Shown here one piece after another: positions 51,335-60,638 of a stretch of DNA of 64,000 bases. How positions within the stretch are numbered: the stretch's first letter is position 1; the number at the start of each line of letters is the position of its first letter. The notes beneath the pieces were generated by a model. The model saw only the letters and a list, made by a program, of their open reading frames with translations. It ran no database searches and was not told the origin of the DNA. Location: assembly GCF_019656455.1 (NCBI RefSeq), contig NZ_BPMK01000001.1, forward strand, positions 124,001-188,000. Reading direction: 5' to 3'. The translations under genes were made by a program, and so were the position numbers. Origin of the DNA: Noviherbaspirillum aridicola (GTDB lineage Bacteria; Pseudomonadota; Gammaproteobacteria; Burkholderiales; Burkholderiaceae_D).

Positions 51335-53509
51335 ATGTGTCCAGCCCGAATCAGACAACCGGCCCCGCCTGAAAACTTCGACCAGCTGCTGCAGCTGGCC
51401 GCCGAGGTGTGCGACCTGCCGATCGCCCGCATCACGGTTTGGGAAAACGATCGCATCGAGCTGCGTGCCCAGTACGGTTTACGCGACGACAATTTCTCGA
51501 CCGGCTGGGATCACGCGATCCAGGGGGATGAACTGCTGGAAGTGCCGGACACCACCCGGGACGAGCGATTCGCCGGCGCCCCCGAGGTCACAGGGCCGTC
51601 GCACATCCGTTTCTATGCCGGCGTGCCCCTCATTTCGCCGGCCCGCAAGCGGCTCGGCACGCTTGCCTTCATGGACACGGCGCCGCGCATGCTCCACGCC
51701 GGGCAGCGCCAGAGGATGCATGTCGTGGCGCACCAGGTCATGGTGCATTTCGAGCTCAGGCGGCAGGGCATCGAACTGGAAAAGCTCGCCACCCGGCTGA
51801 ATCAGGCGAACGCGGAATTGCGCGAGCAGGCCGATCACCTCAAGCAGGCGCAGCACATCGCCGCGGTCGGCAGCTGGAAATATCTGATCGGGGAAGACGT
51901 GCTGCGGCTTTCCGACGAGATCCTGTACATGTTCGGCATCCGGTCCGAGGATTTCGGGGGATCCCTGCCGGCCTTCCTCGACCTGGTGCATCCCGAGGAT
52001 CGTCCGGCGGTCAACGTGGCCAAGGACATGGCGGTCCGCGAGGGACACGCCTCGGTGCGCTGCCGGGTGATCCGCCCGTCGGGAGAAACCCGGCACTTTG
52101 AAATCATCGCGCGCCTCTTCACGGACGAGAACGCGAGGCCCTATCTGGCAGGGACGACGCAGGACATCACCGAGCGCAAGGCGTCCGAGGACAAGATTCA
52201 CCAGCTCGCCTACTACGACACCCTGACCGGACTGCCCAACCGGCGGCACGTACTCGACCGCATCGACCACCTCGTCGCGATGCGGCAGCGGATCACGCAT
52301 GATGGCGCGCTCTTGTTCATCGATCTCGACAACTTCAAGACGCTCAACGACACGCACGGCCACGACAAGGGCGACCTGATGCTCAAGGCCGTGGCGGAGC
52401 GCCTGCAGTCCTGCGTGCGCCACTATGATTGCGTCGGCCGCTTCGGCGGCGACGAGTTCGTCGTGCTGCTCGAGAACATCGGCGACTCGCCGCAGGACTG
52501 CGCCACCCACGCTATGCATGTGGCGCGAAAAATCGTGGGTGCGCTCAACAAGCCCTACGACCTCGGCGGCCTGCCGTACCGGAGCACGCCGAGCATCGGC
52601 ATCGCCATCATCGACGGCGAGGCCACCAGCACCGGCGAACTGCTCAAGCGCGCCGACATGGCGATGTACCGGGCCAAGTCCGAGGGCCGCAATGCCATCA
52701 GGTTCTTCAGCCCCAGCATGCAGCAGCTCTTCAACGCGAGGGCGGCGATGGAGTCCGAACTGCGGGAGGCGCTCGCGACCGGCGGCTTCTGCCTCCACTA
52801 CCAGCCGCAGGTGGACCTGGACGGAAGCATCGTCGGCGCCGAAGCCCTCCTGCGCTGGGAGCATCCGCGCCGGGGGCTGGTGTATCCGGCGGAATTCGTG
52901 CCCCTGGCCGAGGAAGCCGGCCTCATCATGGACATCGGCCGCTGGCTGCTCGAGGAGAGCTGCCGCCAGCTCGTCAATTGGAGCGCGCATCCTTTCACTG
53001 CCAGCCTCGCGCTCTCGGTCAACGTCAGCGTGAGACAGTTCCGCCACCCCGGCTTCGTCAGCCAGGTCAAGGACATCATCGCCGCCACTGGCGCGGACGC
53101 CGGCAAGCTGAAGATCGAGATCACGGAGAGCCTGCTCATCCAGGACCTGGAAGACACGAAGCGCAAGATGCTGGAGCTTAAGGCCATGGGCCTGCGCTTC
53201 TCCCTCGACGACTTCGGCACCGGGTACTCCTCGCTCGCCTACCTGCAGCGGCTGCCCCTGGACCAGTTGAAGATCGACCAGTCGTTCGTGCAGGACGTGG
53301 CGACCAATCAGAACGATGCCGCGATCACCCGGGCGATCATCTCCCTTGGCCACAACCTCGGCCTGTCCGTCATCGCCGAGGGCGTCGAGACGATGGACCA
53401 GCAGGTGTTCCTCGTGCGCGAAGGCTGCCAGAACTTTCAGGGCTACCTGCATCATCGTCCGCTCTCCGCGACGATGTTCGATGCCTTTGCACGGTCGCGC
53501 GGTCACTGA
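51335..53509 (+). CDS. GAF-PAS-GGDEF-EAL c-di-GMP enzyme
   Basis: 724 residues. A GAF-type sensor (about 12-140, ENFDQLLQLAAEVCDLPIARIT) precedes a coiled-coil, a PAS domain (about 168-280), GGDEF (about 290-450, GRFGGDEFVVLLEN with RxxD site RHYD) and EAL (about 465-715: EALLRWEHPRRG, NVSVRQF, EITES, LDDFGTGYSSLAYL, LKIDQSF, AEGVE, QGYL). Both catalytic sets are complete. It is soluble. GGAAGA precedes the ATG. Third GGDEF-EAL protein of the window. Confidence 0.92.
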   Translation: MCPARIRQPAPPENFDQLLQLAAEVCDLPIARITVWENDRIELRAQYGLRDDNFSTGWDHAIQGDELLEVPDTTRDERFAGAPEVTGPSHIRFYAGVPLISPARKRLGTLAFMDTAPRMLHAGQRQRMHVVAHQVMVHFELRRQGIELEKLATRLNQANAELREQADHLKQAQHIAAVGSWKYLIGEDVLRLSDEILYMFGIRSEDFGGSLPAFLDLVHPEDRPAVNVAKDMAVREGHASVRCRVIRPSGETRHFEIIARLFTDENARPYLAGTTQDITERKASEDKIHQLAYYDTLTGLPNRRHVLDRIDHLVAMRQRITHDGALLFIDLDNFKTLNDTHGHDKGDLMLKAVAERLQSCVRHYDCVGRFGGDEFVVLLENIGDSPQDCATHAMHVARKIVGALNKPYDLGGLPYRSTPSIGIAIIDGEATSTGELLKRADMAMYRAKSEGRNAIRFFSPSMQQLFNARAAMESELREALATGGFCLHYQPQVDLDGSIVGAEALLRWEHPRRGLVYPAEFVPLAEEAGLIMDIGRWLLEESCRQLVNWSAHPFTASLALSVNVSVRQFRHPGFVSQVKDIIAATGADAGKLKIEITESLLIQDLEDTKRKMLELKAMGLRFSLDDFGTGYSSLAYLQRLPLDQLKIDQSFVQDVATNQNDAAITRAIISLGHNLGLSVIAEGVETMDQQVFLVREGCQNFQGYLHHRPLSATMFDAFARSRGH

Positions 53510-53659
53510 GCCGGAGCGGCATTCCTGTTCCAATCCTCGCCGGGCAGTCGCATCACGAGCGGCAGCGCGGCGAAATGTCCGCCAATGCGCTTCGCTTGTG
53601 AAATGTCAGAGGGCTGTAAGCAGCCATTCCTATACTCCTTGCATTATCCGGAGTACATC

Positions 53660-53767
53660 ATGGGACGCACACTTCACAACCGTATCCTTCTTGGCCGCCG
53701 TTCTCGCACCCTGTCTTCCCTTCTCCGGCTCCTGGGGATGTTCGGCCCCGGCCTGCGTTCCCGCTGA
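53660..53767 (+). CDS. 35-residue Arg-rich peptide, possible small protein
   Basis: ATG 53660, preceded by CCGGAG, opens a 35-residue frame MGRTLHNRILLGRRSRTLSS...MFGPGLRSR. It is basic with a hydrophobic middle. The DNA upstream is AT-richer with a small hairpin-like GGCTG...CAGCC at 53611-53623. It could be a real micro-protein or a chance frame; conservation would decide. Confidence 0.35.
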   Translation: MGRTLHNRILLGRRSRTLSSLLRLLGMFGPGLRSR

Positions 53768-53791
53768 ATCCGCACCGCTCATCGCGCAAGA

Positions 53792-55234
53792 CTAGCCCGG
53801 TCGCGCCAGCCGCGCGACCAGCCTGCGCGCCATCACGGTAACCGCCGCCGCGACCGCGCACAGATACACGAGGCTCGCGGAAAAGCCCGGAGCGAAGTCC
53901 ACGACATCGCTTGCGCCGCCAGCCTGCCGGTAGAACAGGATGCTGATCAGCGCCACGCCGACGGAATTCCCCATCTGCTGGACCATTGCCAGGATGCCCG
54001 AGGCGACGCCGGCCTGCTGCGCCGGCAGGCCGGCCAGTACGGTCGCGACGAGCGGCGCCATGACCATGCCGACGCCGATGCCTTCGACCAGCAATACCGC
54101 GCCCATCACGCTCGGGTCCGGCCCGCCCGGTACCGACACCACCAGGAACTGCGCGCCGTGACCGAGCGCGAGGACAAGACCGCCAGGAGGCAGGGATCGC
54201 GGACCCAGCAGTTTCGCCAGCCTGGCGCTGGCCAGCGACGCCGCGAAAAAACCCGAGGCGAGCACGCTGAACATCGCGCCCGACGCGAACGGCGCCATTC
54301 CCATCTCCATCTGCAGGTACTGCGCCAGCACGAAATAGAAGGAAGCGTTCCCCGCGTAGAAGAGCAGCACCGTCGACAAGCCGATCATGAAGGTCAGGTT
54401 CCGGGTCAGCGCCGTCGGAATCAGCGGATCGCCGCCCCGCAGCTCGCTGCGGCGCTGATGCCGCAGGAAGAGGAGCAACAGGACGGGCGCCGCCGCGAGA
54501 CATGCCCAGCTCCACGCCGGCCATCCCAGTTCGCGCCCCTCGATGAGCGGAAGCAGAACGGCGGACAGCGCCAGGGTGCTGAGGGCGGCGCCGGCCAGAT
54601 CGAGCTGCCTCCCGCCCGAGCCCGGCAAAGCCGGTATCGCGCGGCGCGCGAGGCCGATCGCGAGGCATCCGACCGGTATATTGATCAGGAAGCAGGTCCG
54701 CCACCCGAGCCCGGCCCAGTCGGCCTCGATCAGCGCGCCGCCGATCAGCTGGCCGGCGGTCGCGGCCAGCCCGAGCACGATCCCGTACCAGGCAAACGCG
54801 CGCGCCCGGTCTTCCCCCTCGAACACGATGCCCAGGATGGCCAGGACCTGGGGCTGCAACAGGGCGCCTCCCAGGCCTTGCAGCAGCCGTGCGGCGATCA
54901 GGAATTCGACGTTCGGCGCCAGGCCGCAGCCGATCGACGCCAGGGTAAACAGCGCGAAGCCGGACAGCAGAACCCGGCGCCGGCCGTACAAATCCCCGAG
55001 CCGTCCGCCGGTGATCAGGCCCGCCGCATTGGCGAGGCCGTAGCCGGCCACCACCCATTCGATCATCGCCGTGCTGGCATTGAGATCGGCGGACATCGCC
55101 GCCAGCGCGACGTTGACGATAAAGAAATCAAGCGTCACCAGGAAGGTCCCGCTCAGCAGCACCGGCAGCGTGAGCCACCAGCGCAGGCGGGAGCGGCCGG
55201 CCGGCAATGCGGCATTCGCTTCGGAAATTCTCAT
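53792..55234 (-). CDS. MFS multidrug-type transporter, DHA2 (14-TMS) family
   Basis: 480 residues with about 14 hydrophobic spans. Family marks: GTFLVTLDFFIVNVALAAM (motif D1), GRLGDLYGRRRVLLSGFALF (motif A), and the central RAFAWYGIVLGLAATAGQLIGGALIEAD. DHA2 proteins export drugs or toxic metabolites by proton antiport (QacA/EmrB-like). No partner EmrA-type adaptor gene is adjacent. It is on its own strand, facing the 53.5-kb GGDEF-EAL gene. Confidence 0.9.
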   Translation of the reverse strand: MRISEANAALPAGRSRLRWWLTLPVLLSGTFLVTLDFFIVNVALAAMSADLNASTAMIEWVVAGYGLANAAGLITGGRLGDLYGRRRVLLSGFALFTLASIGCGLAPNVEFLIAARLLQGLGGALLQPQVLAILGIVFEGEDRARAFAWYGIVLGLAATAGQLIGGALIEADWAGLGWRTCFLINIPVGCLAIGLARRAIPALPGSGGRQLDLAGAALSTLALSAVLLPLIEGRELGWPAWSWACLAAAPVLLLLFLRHQRRSELRGGDPLIPTALTRNLTFMIGLSTVLLFYAGNASFYFVLAQYLQMEMGMAPFASGAMFSVLASGFFAASLASARLAKLLGPRSLPPGGLVLALGHGAQFLVVSVPGGPDPSVMGAVLLVEGIGVGMVMAPLVATVLAGLPAQQAGVASGILAMVQQMGNSVGVALISILFYRQAGGASDVVDFAPGFSASLVYLCAVAAAVTVMARRLVARLARPG

Positions 55235-55563
55235 CCATCTCCTCCGGTCATGAACTGTCAGGCTGCATCAGTGTGATGCGGGGACGAGGGGGCGGTCGAT
55301 TACCCCTGACGTAATGGAAGGCGCTTCCGCGGTCCGACCGCGGGTGCGAAATCCGCCACCGGTGTGCGAGGGCATCGGGAGGAGGGCGCGCATCATTGCC
55401 GGAATGTCACGCCCCAGTTGCCGAAACCGGGAAAGCTGGGAAGCCGGGACATTACGTTGTATGATCCGTCCCTTTTGCCGCCCGGCCGGACGGGCGCGCC
55501 GCGAGTGTCGACGGCGCATGCAACCCGCCGCCTTGCCGGCAGCGCCAGGCAATATCCATCCAC
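55235..55563. other. 329-base gap between MFS and NSS transporter genes
   Basis: No gene or riboswitch recognised. A CCGCGGT-CCG-ACCGCGG hairpin lies at 55327-55343. The region is probably promoter and leader for the divergent transporters. Confidence 0.5.
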
Positions 55564-56931
55564 ATGAGTCAAGCATCGAAAGAAAGACAGCGCGACGCCT
55601 TCACATCCGGCTTCGGCGTCCTTGCCGCCACCCTGGGGTCGGCGGTCGGCCTCGGCAATATCTGGAAATTCCCCTACATCACCGGCGCCAATGGCGGCGC
55701 CAGCTTTCTGCTGGTGTACCTGCTCGCGACGCTGCTGGTCGGCCTGCCGGTGATGATCGCCGAGATCGCCATCGGCCGGCGGGCGAAAGCCAATCCGATC
55801 TCGGCGCTGCAGTCCCTCGCGCCGCGCGGCCAGCCGTGGTGGATCATCGGCGCGGCGGGCATGCTCGCGTCCTTCCTCATCATGTCCTTCTACTCGGAAG
55901 TCGTCGCATGGGTGTTCGCCTATGTGCTGGAAGCCCTGCGCGGCACGACGCTGAGCAGTGATCGCAAGGTCACCGAGGCGGCGTTCTCCTCGCTGACCGG
56001 CGACCCCTGGCGGTCGCTGCTCTGGCAGTGGGCGGTGCTGGCGACGATGGGCGGCATCCTGCTGATGGGCGTCGCCAGGGGTATCGAAGCGCTGACGAAG
56101 AAACTGATGCCGCTGCTGTTCCTGCTCCTCGTGCTGTTGTGCGGTTTCAGCCTCACGCTCGACGGCGCCGCCGAGGGCCTGGCCTTCCTGTTCTATCCCG
56201 ATTTCAGCAAGCTCACCGGCGCCGCGGTACTGACCGCGCTCGGCCTTGCCTTCTTCAAGCTCTCGATCGGCATGGGCACGATGATGACGTACGGGAGCTA
56301 CTTCCGCGACGACCAGAACATTCCCGCCATCGCTTTCCGGGTGATGGCCGCCGACCTGTGCGTATCCTTGCTGGCCGGCGTCGCCATCTTCCCGGCGGTG
56401 TTCACGTTCGGCTTCGAACCCGCGGCCGGCCCCGCGTTGGTCTTCATCACCGTCCCGGCCGTGTTTTCGCAGATCCCGATCGGGCAGGTATTGATGGTCA
56501 CGTTCTTCGTGCTGACCGCGATCGCGGCCACCGGCGCCATGCTGTCGCTGATGGAAGTGCCCGTACTGATCCTGCGCGAGCGGTTCTCCCTGTCCCGTCC
56601 GAAGGCGGTCATGCTCACCCTGGCCGTGCTGGCGGCGTCCGGCTCCGTCTGCGCGCTGTCCGGCAGCCTGCTCGCCGACGCGAAACTGTTCGGACTGAAC
56701 ATGTTCGACCTGTTCGACTTCGTTTCATCGAACATCATCCTGCCCGTCGGCGGCATTCTCATCGCGCTCTTCGTCGGCTGGGTGTGGGGCTTCGAAAGGC
56801 TCTGGCAGTCGGTGTCGAACAACGGCCAGCTGGCCAACGCCGGGCTGGCCCGGCTCGTGTTCTTCCTGCTGCGCTATGTCTCGCCGCTGCTGGTTCTGAT
56901 CGTGATGCTCAAGGGGTTGAACATCTTTTAA
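55564..56931 (+). CDS. neurotransmitter:sodium symporter (NSS/SNF) family transporter
   Basis: 455 residues, about 12 hydrophobic spans. The N-terminus FGVLAATLGSAVGLGNIWKFPYITGANGGASFLLVYL contains the Na+-site residues of the LeuT fold (unwound helix 1: AVGLGNIWKFP). Helix 6 and 8 blocks follow (FFKLSIGMGTMMTYGSYF, AIAATGAMLSLMEVP). It should import an amino acid or similar with Na+; Trp, Tyr or Leu are typical, but the substrate is not seen. There is a weak ribosome binding site. Confidence 0.92.
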   Translation: MSQASKERQRDAFTSGFGVLAATLGSAVGLGNIWKFPYITGANGGASFLLVYLLATLLVGLPVMIAEIAIGRRAKANPISALQSLAPRGQPWWIIGAAGMLASFLIMSFYSEVVAWVFAYVLEALRGTTLSSDRKVTEAAFSSLTGDPWRSLLWQWAVLATMGGILLMGVARGIEALTKKLMPLLFLLLVLLCGFSLTLDGAAEGLAFLFYPDFSKLTGAAVLTALGLAFFKLSIGMGTMMTYGSYFRDDQNIPAIAFRVMAADLCVSLLAGVAIFPAVFTFGFEPAAGPALVFITVPAVFSQIPIGQVLMVTFFVLTAIAATGAMLSLMEVPVLILRERFSLSRPKAVMLTLAVLAASGSVCALSGSLLADAKLFGLNMFDLFDFVSSNIILPVGGILIALFVGWVWGFERLWQSVSNNGQLANAGLARLVFFLLRYVSPLLVLIVMLKGLNIF

Positions 56932-56974
56932 GCGGGCGACGCGTGACGGCCGCGCGGAACGTGCCCCGTTCATC

Positions 56975-57006
56975 GTCGGCGCCCGAACAAAACATCGGGC
57001 GCCGAC
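56975..57006 (+). terminator. 12-bp perfect hairpin, likely terminator of NSS gene
   Basis: GTCGGCGCCCGA (56975-56986) and TCGGGCGCCGAC (56995-57006) around an AT-rich loop. The tail TGCATTGTTGT is only partly T-rich; it lies 44 bases after the transporter stop. Confidence 0.7.
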
Positions 57007-57165
57007 TGCATTGTTGTCGACCGCCGAACAATGAAGCGTCTCCGGCGCGCCGGCATCCCCCGACCGCTCTTTCAATGAACGCAGCCGGCATTTCAGTGTC
57101 GGAGAACTTTGCCGAAACGCCGGGGAAAAGACCGCACATTCCCGCTCTGCTTCCATCAGGGAGAC

Positions 57166-58041
57166 ATGAAGATGAATGCCGCTGTTCATCATCGCACCAT
57201 GCAGCTTGGCGAAGTGAAGATTTTCTACCGCGAAGCCGGGCCGGCGGACGCGCCGGTCGTGCTGCTGCCGCACGGGTACCCTTGCTCGTCCTACGAATTC
57301 CGGAACTATCTCCCCGCCCTCGGGGATCGATGGCGGCTGCTGGCGCCGGATTTTCCGATGGCCGGATACAGCGAGGCGCCGGAAAGCTTCATCCACGATT
57401 TCGACAGCTACGCCGAACTGCTCGATGGCTTCTGCCGGCAGCTTGGCATAGACCGCTTCGTCATCTATCTGCATGACTTCGGTTCGCAGATCGGATTGCG
57501 TCTCGCGCTTGCCCAACCCGAAAGGATTGCCGGACTCATCATCCAGAACGGCGACATCTACGAAGACCAGCTCGGCCCCAAGTACCAGGCCCTGCAGGAC
57601 TACTGGCGCGATCCGTCGGACAGGCACCGGCAGGCGATCGAAGAGGCCATCAGCGAAGAGGGCTACCGCGATGAGTTTCTGAACGGTGCGGACGGCGAAC
57701 TCGCCAGCCTGATCGCGCCGGACCTGTGGACGCTGCACTGGGCCCGGACGACACCGCGTCGAAAGCGCATCGCGCTTGACATCATCCTCGGCCTGAAGGA
57801 GAACCTCGCATGGTTCCCGCGCTACCAGTCCTTCCTGCGCGAACGCCGTCCGCCGACCCTGATCGTGTGGGGGCCGCGTGACGGCTACATGCCCGAAGGC
57901 GCGGCGCGCGCCTATCTGCGCGATCTGCCCGCCGCCGAGCTGCATCTGCTCGACGGAGGACACTGGCTGCTCGAGACGCATCTCGACGAGGTGGCCGCCC
58001 TGTCGCGCGACTTCCTCTCACGGGTGCATGCCAGGCGCTGA
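57166..58041 (+). CDS. alpha/beta hydrolase, haloalkane dehalogenase / epoxide hydrolase-like
   Basis: 291 residues from ATG 57166 with AGGGA upstream. It has LPHGYPCSSYEFRNYLPAL (oxyanion turn HG-Y-P), the nucleophile elbow YLHDFGSQIG with Asp104, an acid region VWGPRDGYMP and the base in DGGHWLLETH (His about 273). An Asp nucleophile places it with haloalkane dehalogenases and epoxide hydrolases rather than esterases. The cap-domain residues that fix halide or epoxide chemistry cannot be read with confidence. Confidence 0.83.
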   Translation: MKMNAAVHHRTMQLGEVKIFYREAGPADAPVVLLPHGYPCSSYEFRNYLPALGDRWRLLAPDFPMAGYSEAPESFIHDFDSYAELLDGFCRQLGIDRFVIYLHDFGSQIGLRLALAQPERIAGLIIQNGDIYEDQLGPKYQALQDYWRDPSDRHRQAIEEAISEEGYRDEFLNGADGELASLIAPDLWTLHWARTTPRRKRIALDIILGLKENLAWFPRYQSFLRERRPPTLIVWGPRDGYMPEGAARAYLRDLPAAELHLLDGGHWLLETHLDEVAALSRDFLSRVHARR

Positions 58042-58058
58042 TGCCGGCCCGAGGGACG

Positions 58059-58883
58059 CTATCGTCCCGCCGAAGAAACCCGGCTCACCAGCCGCGCGAG
58101 CCGGTCCTGAATGCCGGCGACCTCATGAGCCGCAATGCCGAACTCACTCCGCAGCATGTCGAGGATCTCATCCACGGTCTGCAGCTGCACTGAGACTGGC
58201 GGAGCATCCAGGCCGTAGAAGCTGTATCGCGTGTTGTAGATCACGTGCCGCCCGCCGGCGACGGTACGCACGGCCACCAGATCGTGCACGAAATGCGACG
58301 CGGGATGGGTCGACACATACCAGTTGCTCATCTCGAAGTCCGGCGGATAACAGCGCCTGAGATCGAATGCATAGAGCGGCTCCCAGCTTCCCGCCGTCTC
58401 CGCTTCCAGCCGGTATCCCTCGTCGTCCTTTATCAGGCGGTAGCGGCCGTGCGGCGTGGACTGCGCGGCGCCCGGCTCCAGCCGGATCGGCGAGGTAAGC
58501 GTCATCCGCCCGAAGCCCGTGTCCGCGATCCATTGCTCGCCGTCCGCCTCCACCAGCAGCAGCATGTGGCTGCGCGGCGTGACGACATCCGCCGGCACAT
58601 TCATGCGCACGCGGGCCAGCAGCGCGGTCGTGTTGAACCCCAGCGCGTCGAGCGCATGCTGGAACAGCAGATTGTGCTCATAGCAGTATCCGCCCCGCTG
58701 CCGGCTGAATTTCTCCAGGATCGACGGAATATCCAGCTTCACCGGCAGACCCGCGAGCGGCGACAGGTTCTCGAATGGAATCGAGTGCGTATGCCGCAGA
58801 TGCAATGCCCTCAGCGCGGCAAGGTCCGGCCTGCCCTGGTGCCGATAACCGACCAGGTCGAAATAGGCAGTCAGATCGCTCAT
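58059..58883 (-). CDS. arylamine N-acetyltransferase
   Basis: 274 residues. The catalytic triad is present: C67 in QRGGYCYEHN, H106 in TPRSHMLLLV and D121 in ADTGFGRMTL. NAT enzymes transfer acetyl from acetyl-CoA to aromatic amines and hydrazines. Its ATG overlaps the stop of the FMN reductase gene (ATGA), so the two are translated together. The operon starts from a SoxR-type promoter, pointing to a role against redox-active aromatic compounds. It converges on the hydrolase gene with 17 bases between. Confidence 0.93.
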   Translation of the reverse strand: MSDLTAYFDLVGYRHQGRPDLAALRALHLRHTHSIPFENLSPLAGLPVKLDIPSILEKFSRQRGGYCYEHNLLFQHALDALGFNTTALLARVRMNVPADVVTPRSHMLLLVEADGEQWIADTGFGRMTLTSPIRLEPGAAQSTPHGRYRLIKDDEGYRLEAETAGSWEPLYAFDLRRCYPPDFEMSNWYVSTHPASHFVHDLVAVRTVAGGRHVIYNTRYSFYGLDAPPVSVQLQTVDEILDMLRSEFGIAAHEVAGIQDRLARLVSRVSSAGR

Positions 58884-59458
58884 TGCACGGTCTCCTCATA
58901 GGGTGCCGCGAGGCGCGCGTCCCGCAACGCACGCGCCCACCACAGCAATTGCGCGGTCATCCTTGCAAACGCCTTCTCCTGCGAGGGCGTAGCGGCAAAC
59001 CGCCCGTCGGCCCCGATCCTTTCCCACGCATGCGGAAAGCTCACGCCGTCGCGGACGGTGGCGACGTGCAGCTCGGCGAAGACCTGACGCAGCTGCTCCA
59101 CCGCGCGGATGCCGCCCGAGGTACCGCCGTAGGAAACGAAGGCCGCGACCTTCGCATGCCATTCGCGATAGGCCGCATCGATGATCTCCTTGAGCGCCGC
59201 CGGATAGCCGTGGTTGTATTCCGGCGTCACCACGATGAAGGCATCCGCCCGGAAGACCTCCTCCCTCAGCGCGGACAGGCCACTCTCGCCCGAAGCGGGG
59301 CCGCTCCCTCCCAGCAGATGCACGCGAGGATCGATCAATGCCATGTCGAACGCTGCCTGCATCGCCATCCGCTCCCGCACCCAGTCCACCAGCCGATCGC
59401 ACAGCCGGCCCTCCCGGCCGCTGCCATAAACGATCGCCACGCGAATTCTTTCGCTCAT
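58880..59458 (-). CDS. NADPH-dependent FMN reductase-like flavoprotein
   Basis: 192 residues from ATG 59458 with an excellent AGGAGG. The flavodoxin-like core shows [19 protein letters not shown] (phosphate loop) and [25 protein letters not shown], the characteristic FMN-binding motif of NADPH-dependent FMN reductases, then [10 protein letters not shown]. It could reduce quinones or azo/nitro aromatics. First gene of the SoxR-controlled operon, 33 bases from its -10. Confidence 0.92.
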   Translation of the reverse strand: MSERIRVAIVYGSGREGRLCDRLVDWVRERMAMQAAFDMALIDPRVHLLGGSGPASGESGLSALREEVFRADAFIVVTPEYNHGYPAALKEIIDAAYREWHAKVAAFVSYGGTSGGIRAVEQLRQVFAELHVATVRDGVSFPHAWERIGADGRFAATPSQEKAFARMTAQLLWWARALRDARLAAPYEETVQ

Positions 59459-59491
59459 TGCGCCTCCTGTCGAAGTTTCGGTATAGTCGGC

Positions 59492-59522
59492 AGTGTAAAA
59501 CCTCAAGCGAACTTGAGGTCAA
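59492..59522 (-). promoter_or_regulatory. SoxR-type promoter with SoxR box
   Basis: On the minus strand: TTGACC (-35, 59517-59522), a 19-base spacer, TACACT (-10, 59492-59497). The spacer holds the palindrome CCTCAAGCGAACTTGAGG (59501-59518), matching the canonical SoxR box except at the centre. The over-long 19-base spacer is the hallmark of MerR-family-activated promoters. It drives the FMN reductase / NAT operon; the soxR gene starts 17 bases on the other side. Confidence 0.9.
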
Positions 59523-59538
59523 GAGGAGGCTGGCGACG

Positions 59539-60033
59539 ATGGAATCGACTTCACACGAGCTTTCCGTGGGAGAAGTGGCGGCCAGGAGCGGCGTCACCGT
59601 CCCGACGCTGCATTTTTACGAGTCCAGGGGGCTGATCAGGAGCCGGCGCAGCAGCGGCAACCAGAGGCGCTATTCCCGCGACGTCCTCAGGCGCGTCGCC
59701 GTCATCAAGGTCGCCCAGCGGCTTGGCATTTCGCTGGACGCGATCAGGGAAGCATTCAGCGCATTGCCCGAAGAGCGCACCCCGACGGCCGCCGACTGGA
59801 ACCGCCTGTCATCCCGCTGGCGCGCCGACCTCGACGAGAGGATCGCAAGCCTGCTCCAGCTGCGCGACAGCCTCAGCGACTGCATCGGCTGCGGATGCCT
59901 TTCGCTGGAGCGCTGCAAGCTGTTCAATCCATCGGATGAGCTGGGCGGGCAGGGGAAAGGGGCGGTGCGCATCGGCGCCGGCGGTCCGCGCAAGCGGGCG
60001 GGTGCCCGGCAGCCGGCGGCGCGGGACAAGTAA
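59539..60033 (+). CDS. soxR: redox-sensing regulator SoxR
   Basis: 164 residues from ATG 59539 with GAGGAGG upstream. MerR-type N-terminal helix-turn-helix ([20 protein letters not shown]), dimerisation helix, and the [2Fe-2S] cysteines C115, C118, C120, C126 in [12 protein letters not shown], the SoxR signature. It activates transcription when its cluster is oxidised by redox-cycling drugs. The C-terminus is a Gly/Arg-rich tail. Its only visible target here is the divergent FMN reductase / NAT operon; no soxS is present. Confidence 0.95.
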   Translation: MESTSHELSVGEVAARSGVTVPTLHFYESRGLIRSRRSSGNQRRYSRDVLRRVAVIKVAQRLGISLDAIREAFSALPEERTPTAADWNRLSSRWRADLDERIASLLQLRDSLSDCIGCGCLSLERCKLFNPSDELGGQGKGAVRIGAGGPRKRAGARQPAARDK

Positions 60034-60063
60034 TTCTGCCCGGACGGTTCCGCGCCTGTTCGG

Positions 60064-60318
60064 TTACGACTCGAGATTCGTTTTCAGCCGTGCCAGCAGT
60101 TCGACCAGGCACCGGTAGTCCTCGTCGTCCATCAGCCGCGTGCCCCTCGCCTTCAACTGCCTGTGAATCCGCTTGCCCTCGGCGTGCACCGCAGGTCGCG
60201 GTACTGCCGCGTGCGAAGGCTTCTGCTGCTCCCTCGGGAACGGTGCTGTTGTCGGAGGGCGTGCGTATAGGGAGGGTATGGACTGGATGCGGGCGATGGG
60301 GGCGGTGCGGGCCGTCAT
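60064..60318 (-). CDS. doubtful small protein
   Basis: An open frame whose last ~45 residues (KRIHRQLKARGTRLMDDEDY, then RCLVELLARLKTNLES) look helical and protein-like, while the N-terminal part is Arg/Pro-rich and less convincing. The start is uncertain and no ribosome binding site stands out. It is the only candidate in the 60034-60426 interval. Confidence 0.25.
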   Translation of the reverse strand: MTARTAPIARIQSIPSLYARPPTTAPFPREQQKPSHAAVPRPAVHAEGKRIHRQLKARGTRLMDDEDYRCLVELLARLKTNLES

Positions 60319-60384
60319 TGCCGCACGGCCCAAGGCTTGTCCGCACCCTCATTGTGCGAGATGAGGCAAGTGATCCGTAAACGG

Positions 60385-60420
60385 ACAAGGGGTCACGACC
60401 CAAAGATCGTAACCCCTTGT
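60385..60420. terminator. 16-bp imperfect hairpin next to the tRNA
   Basis: ACAAGGGGTCACGACC (60385-60400) pairs with GATCGTAACCCCTTGT (60405-60420) with two mismatches. It lies just beyond the 3' end of the minus-strand tRNA; the tail on that side is only weakly T-rich. Confidence 0.5.
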
Positions 60421-60426
60421 TTTATA

Positions 60427-60503
60427 TGGCGCGGCCGGCAGGAATCGAACCCACGACCCCTTGGTTCGTAGCCAAGTACTCTATCCAGCTGAGCTACGGC
60501 CGC
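60427..60503 (-). tRNA. tRNA-Arg (anticodon ACG), CCA encoded
   Basis: The minus strand folds as a cloverleaf: acceptor GCGGCCG/CGGCCGC, D arm with GCTCAGCTGGATAGAGT, anticodon loop CTACGAA (anticodon ACG) closed by CTTGG/CCAAG, T arm GTGGGTTCGAATCC, discriminator G and an encoded CCA (60427-60429). ACG (A34 modified to inosine) reads CGN arginine codons. Confidence 0.95.
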
Positions 60504-60638
60504 GAAGGGGCTGAATAATAACCCATTGCTGCGGATTTTGCCAGTCCTTGCGCGAGGGACATGATGCCCGTCACCGTCGTCTTGTAAGAAGATTACCGAA
60601 ATGTAGAATGATGCTTTTCGGAAATGCGTGGGGCAGCG

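Noticed and set aside
55235-55563. A glycine riboswitch upstream of the sodium symporter gene
   Set aside because: Such symporters sometimes have one, but the conserved glycine-riboswitch core sequences are not present; only a short GC hairpin is seen.
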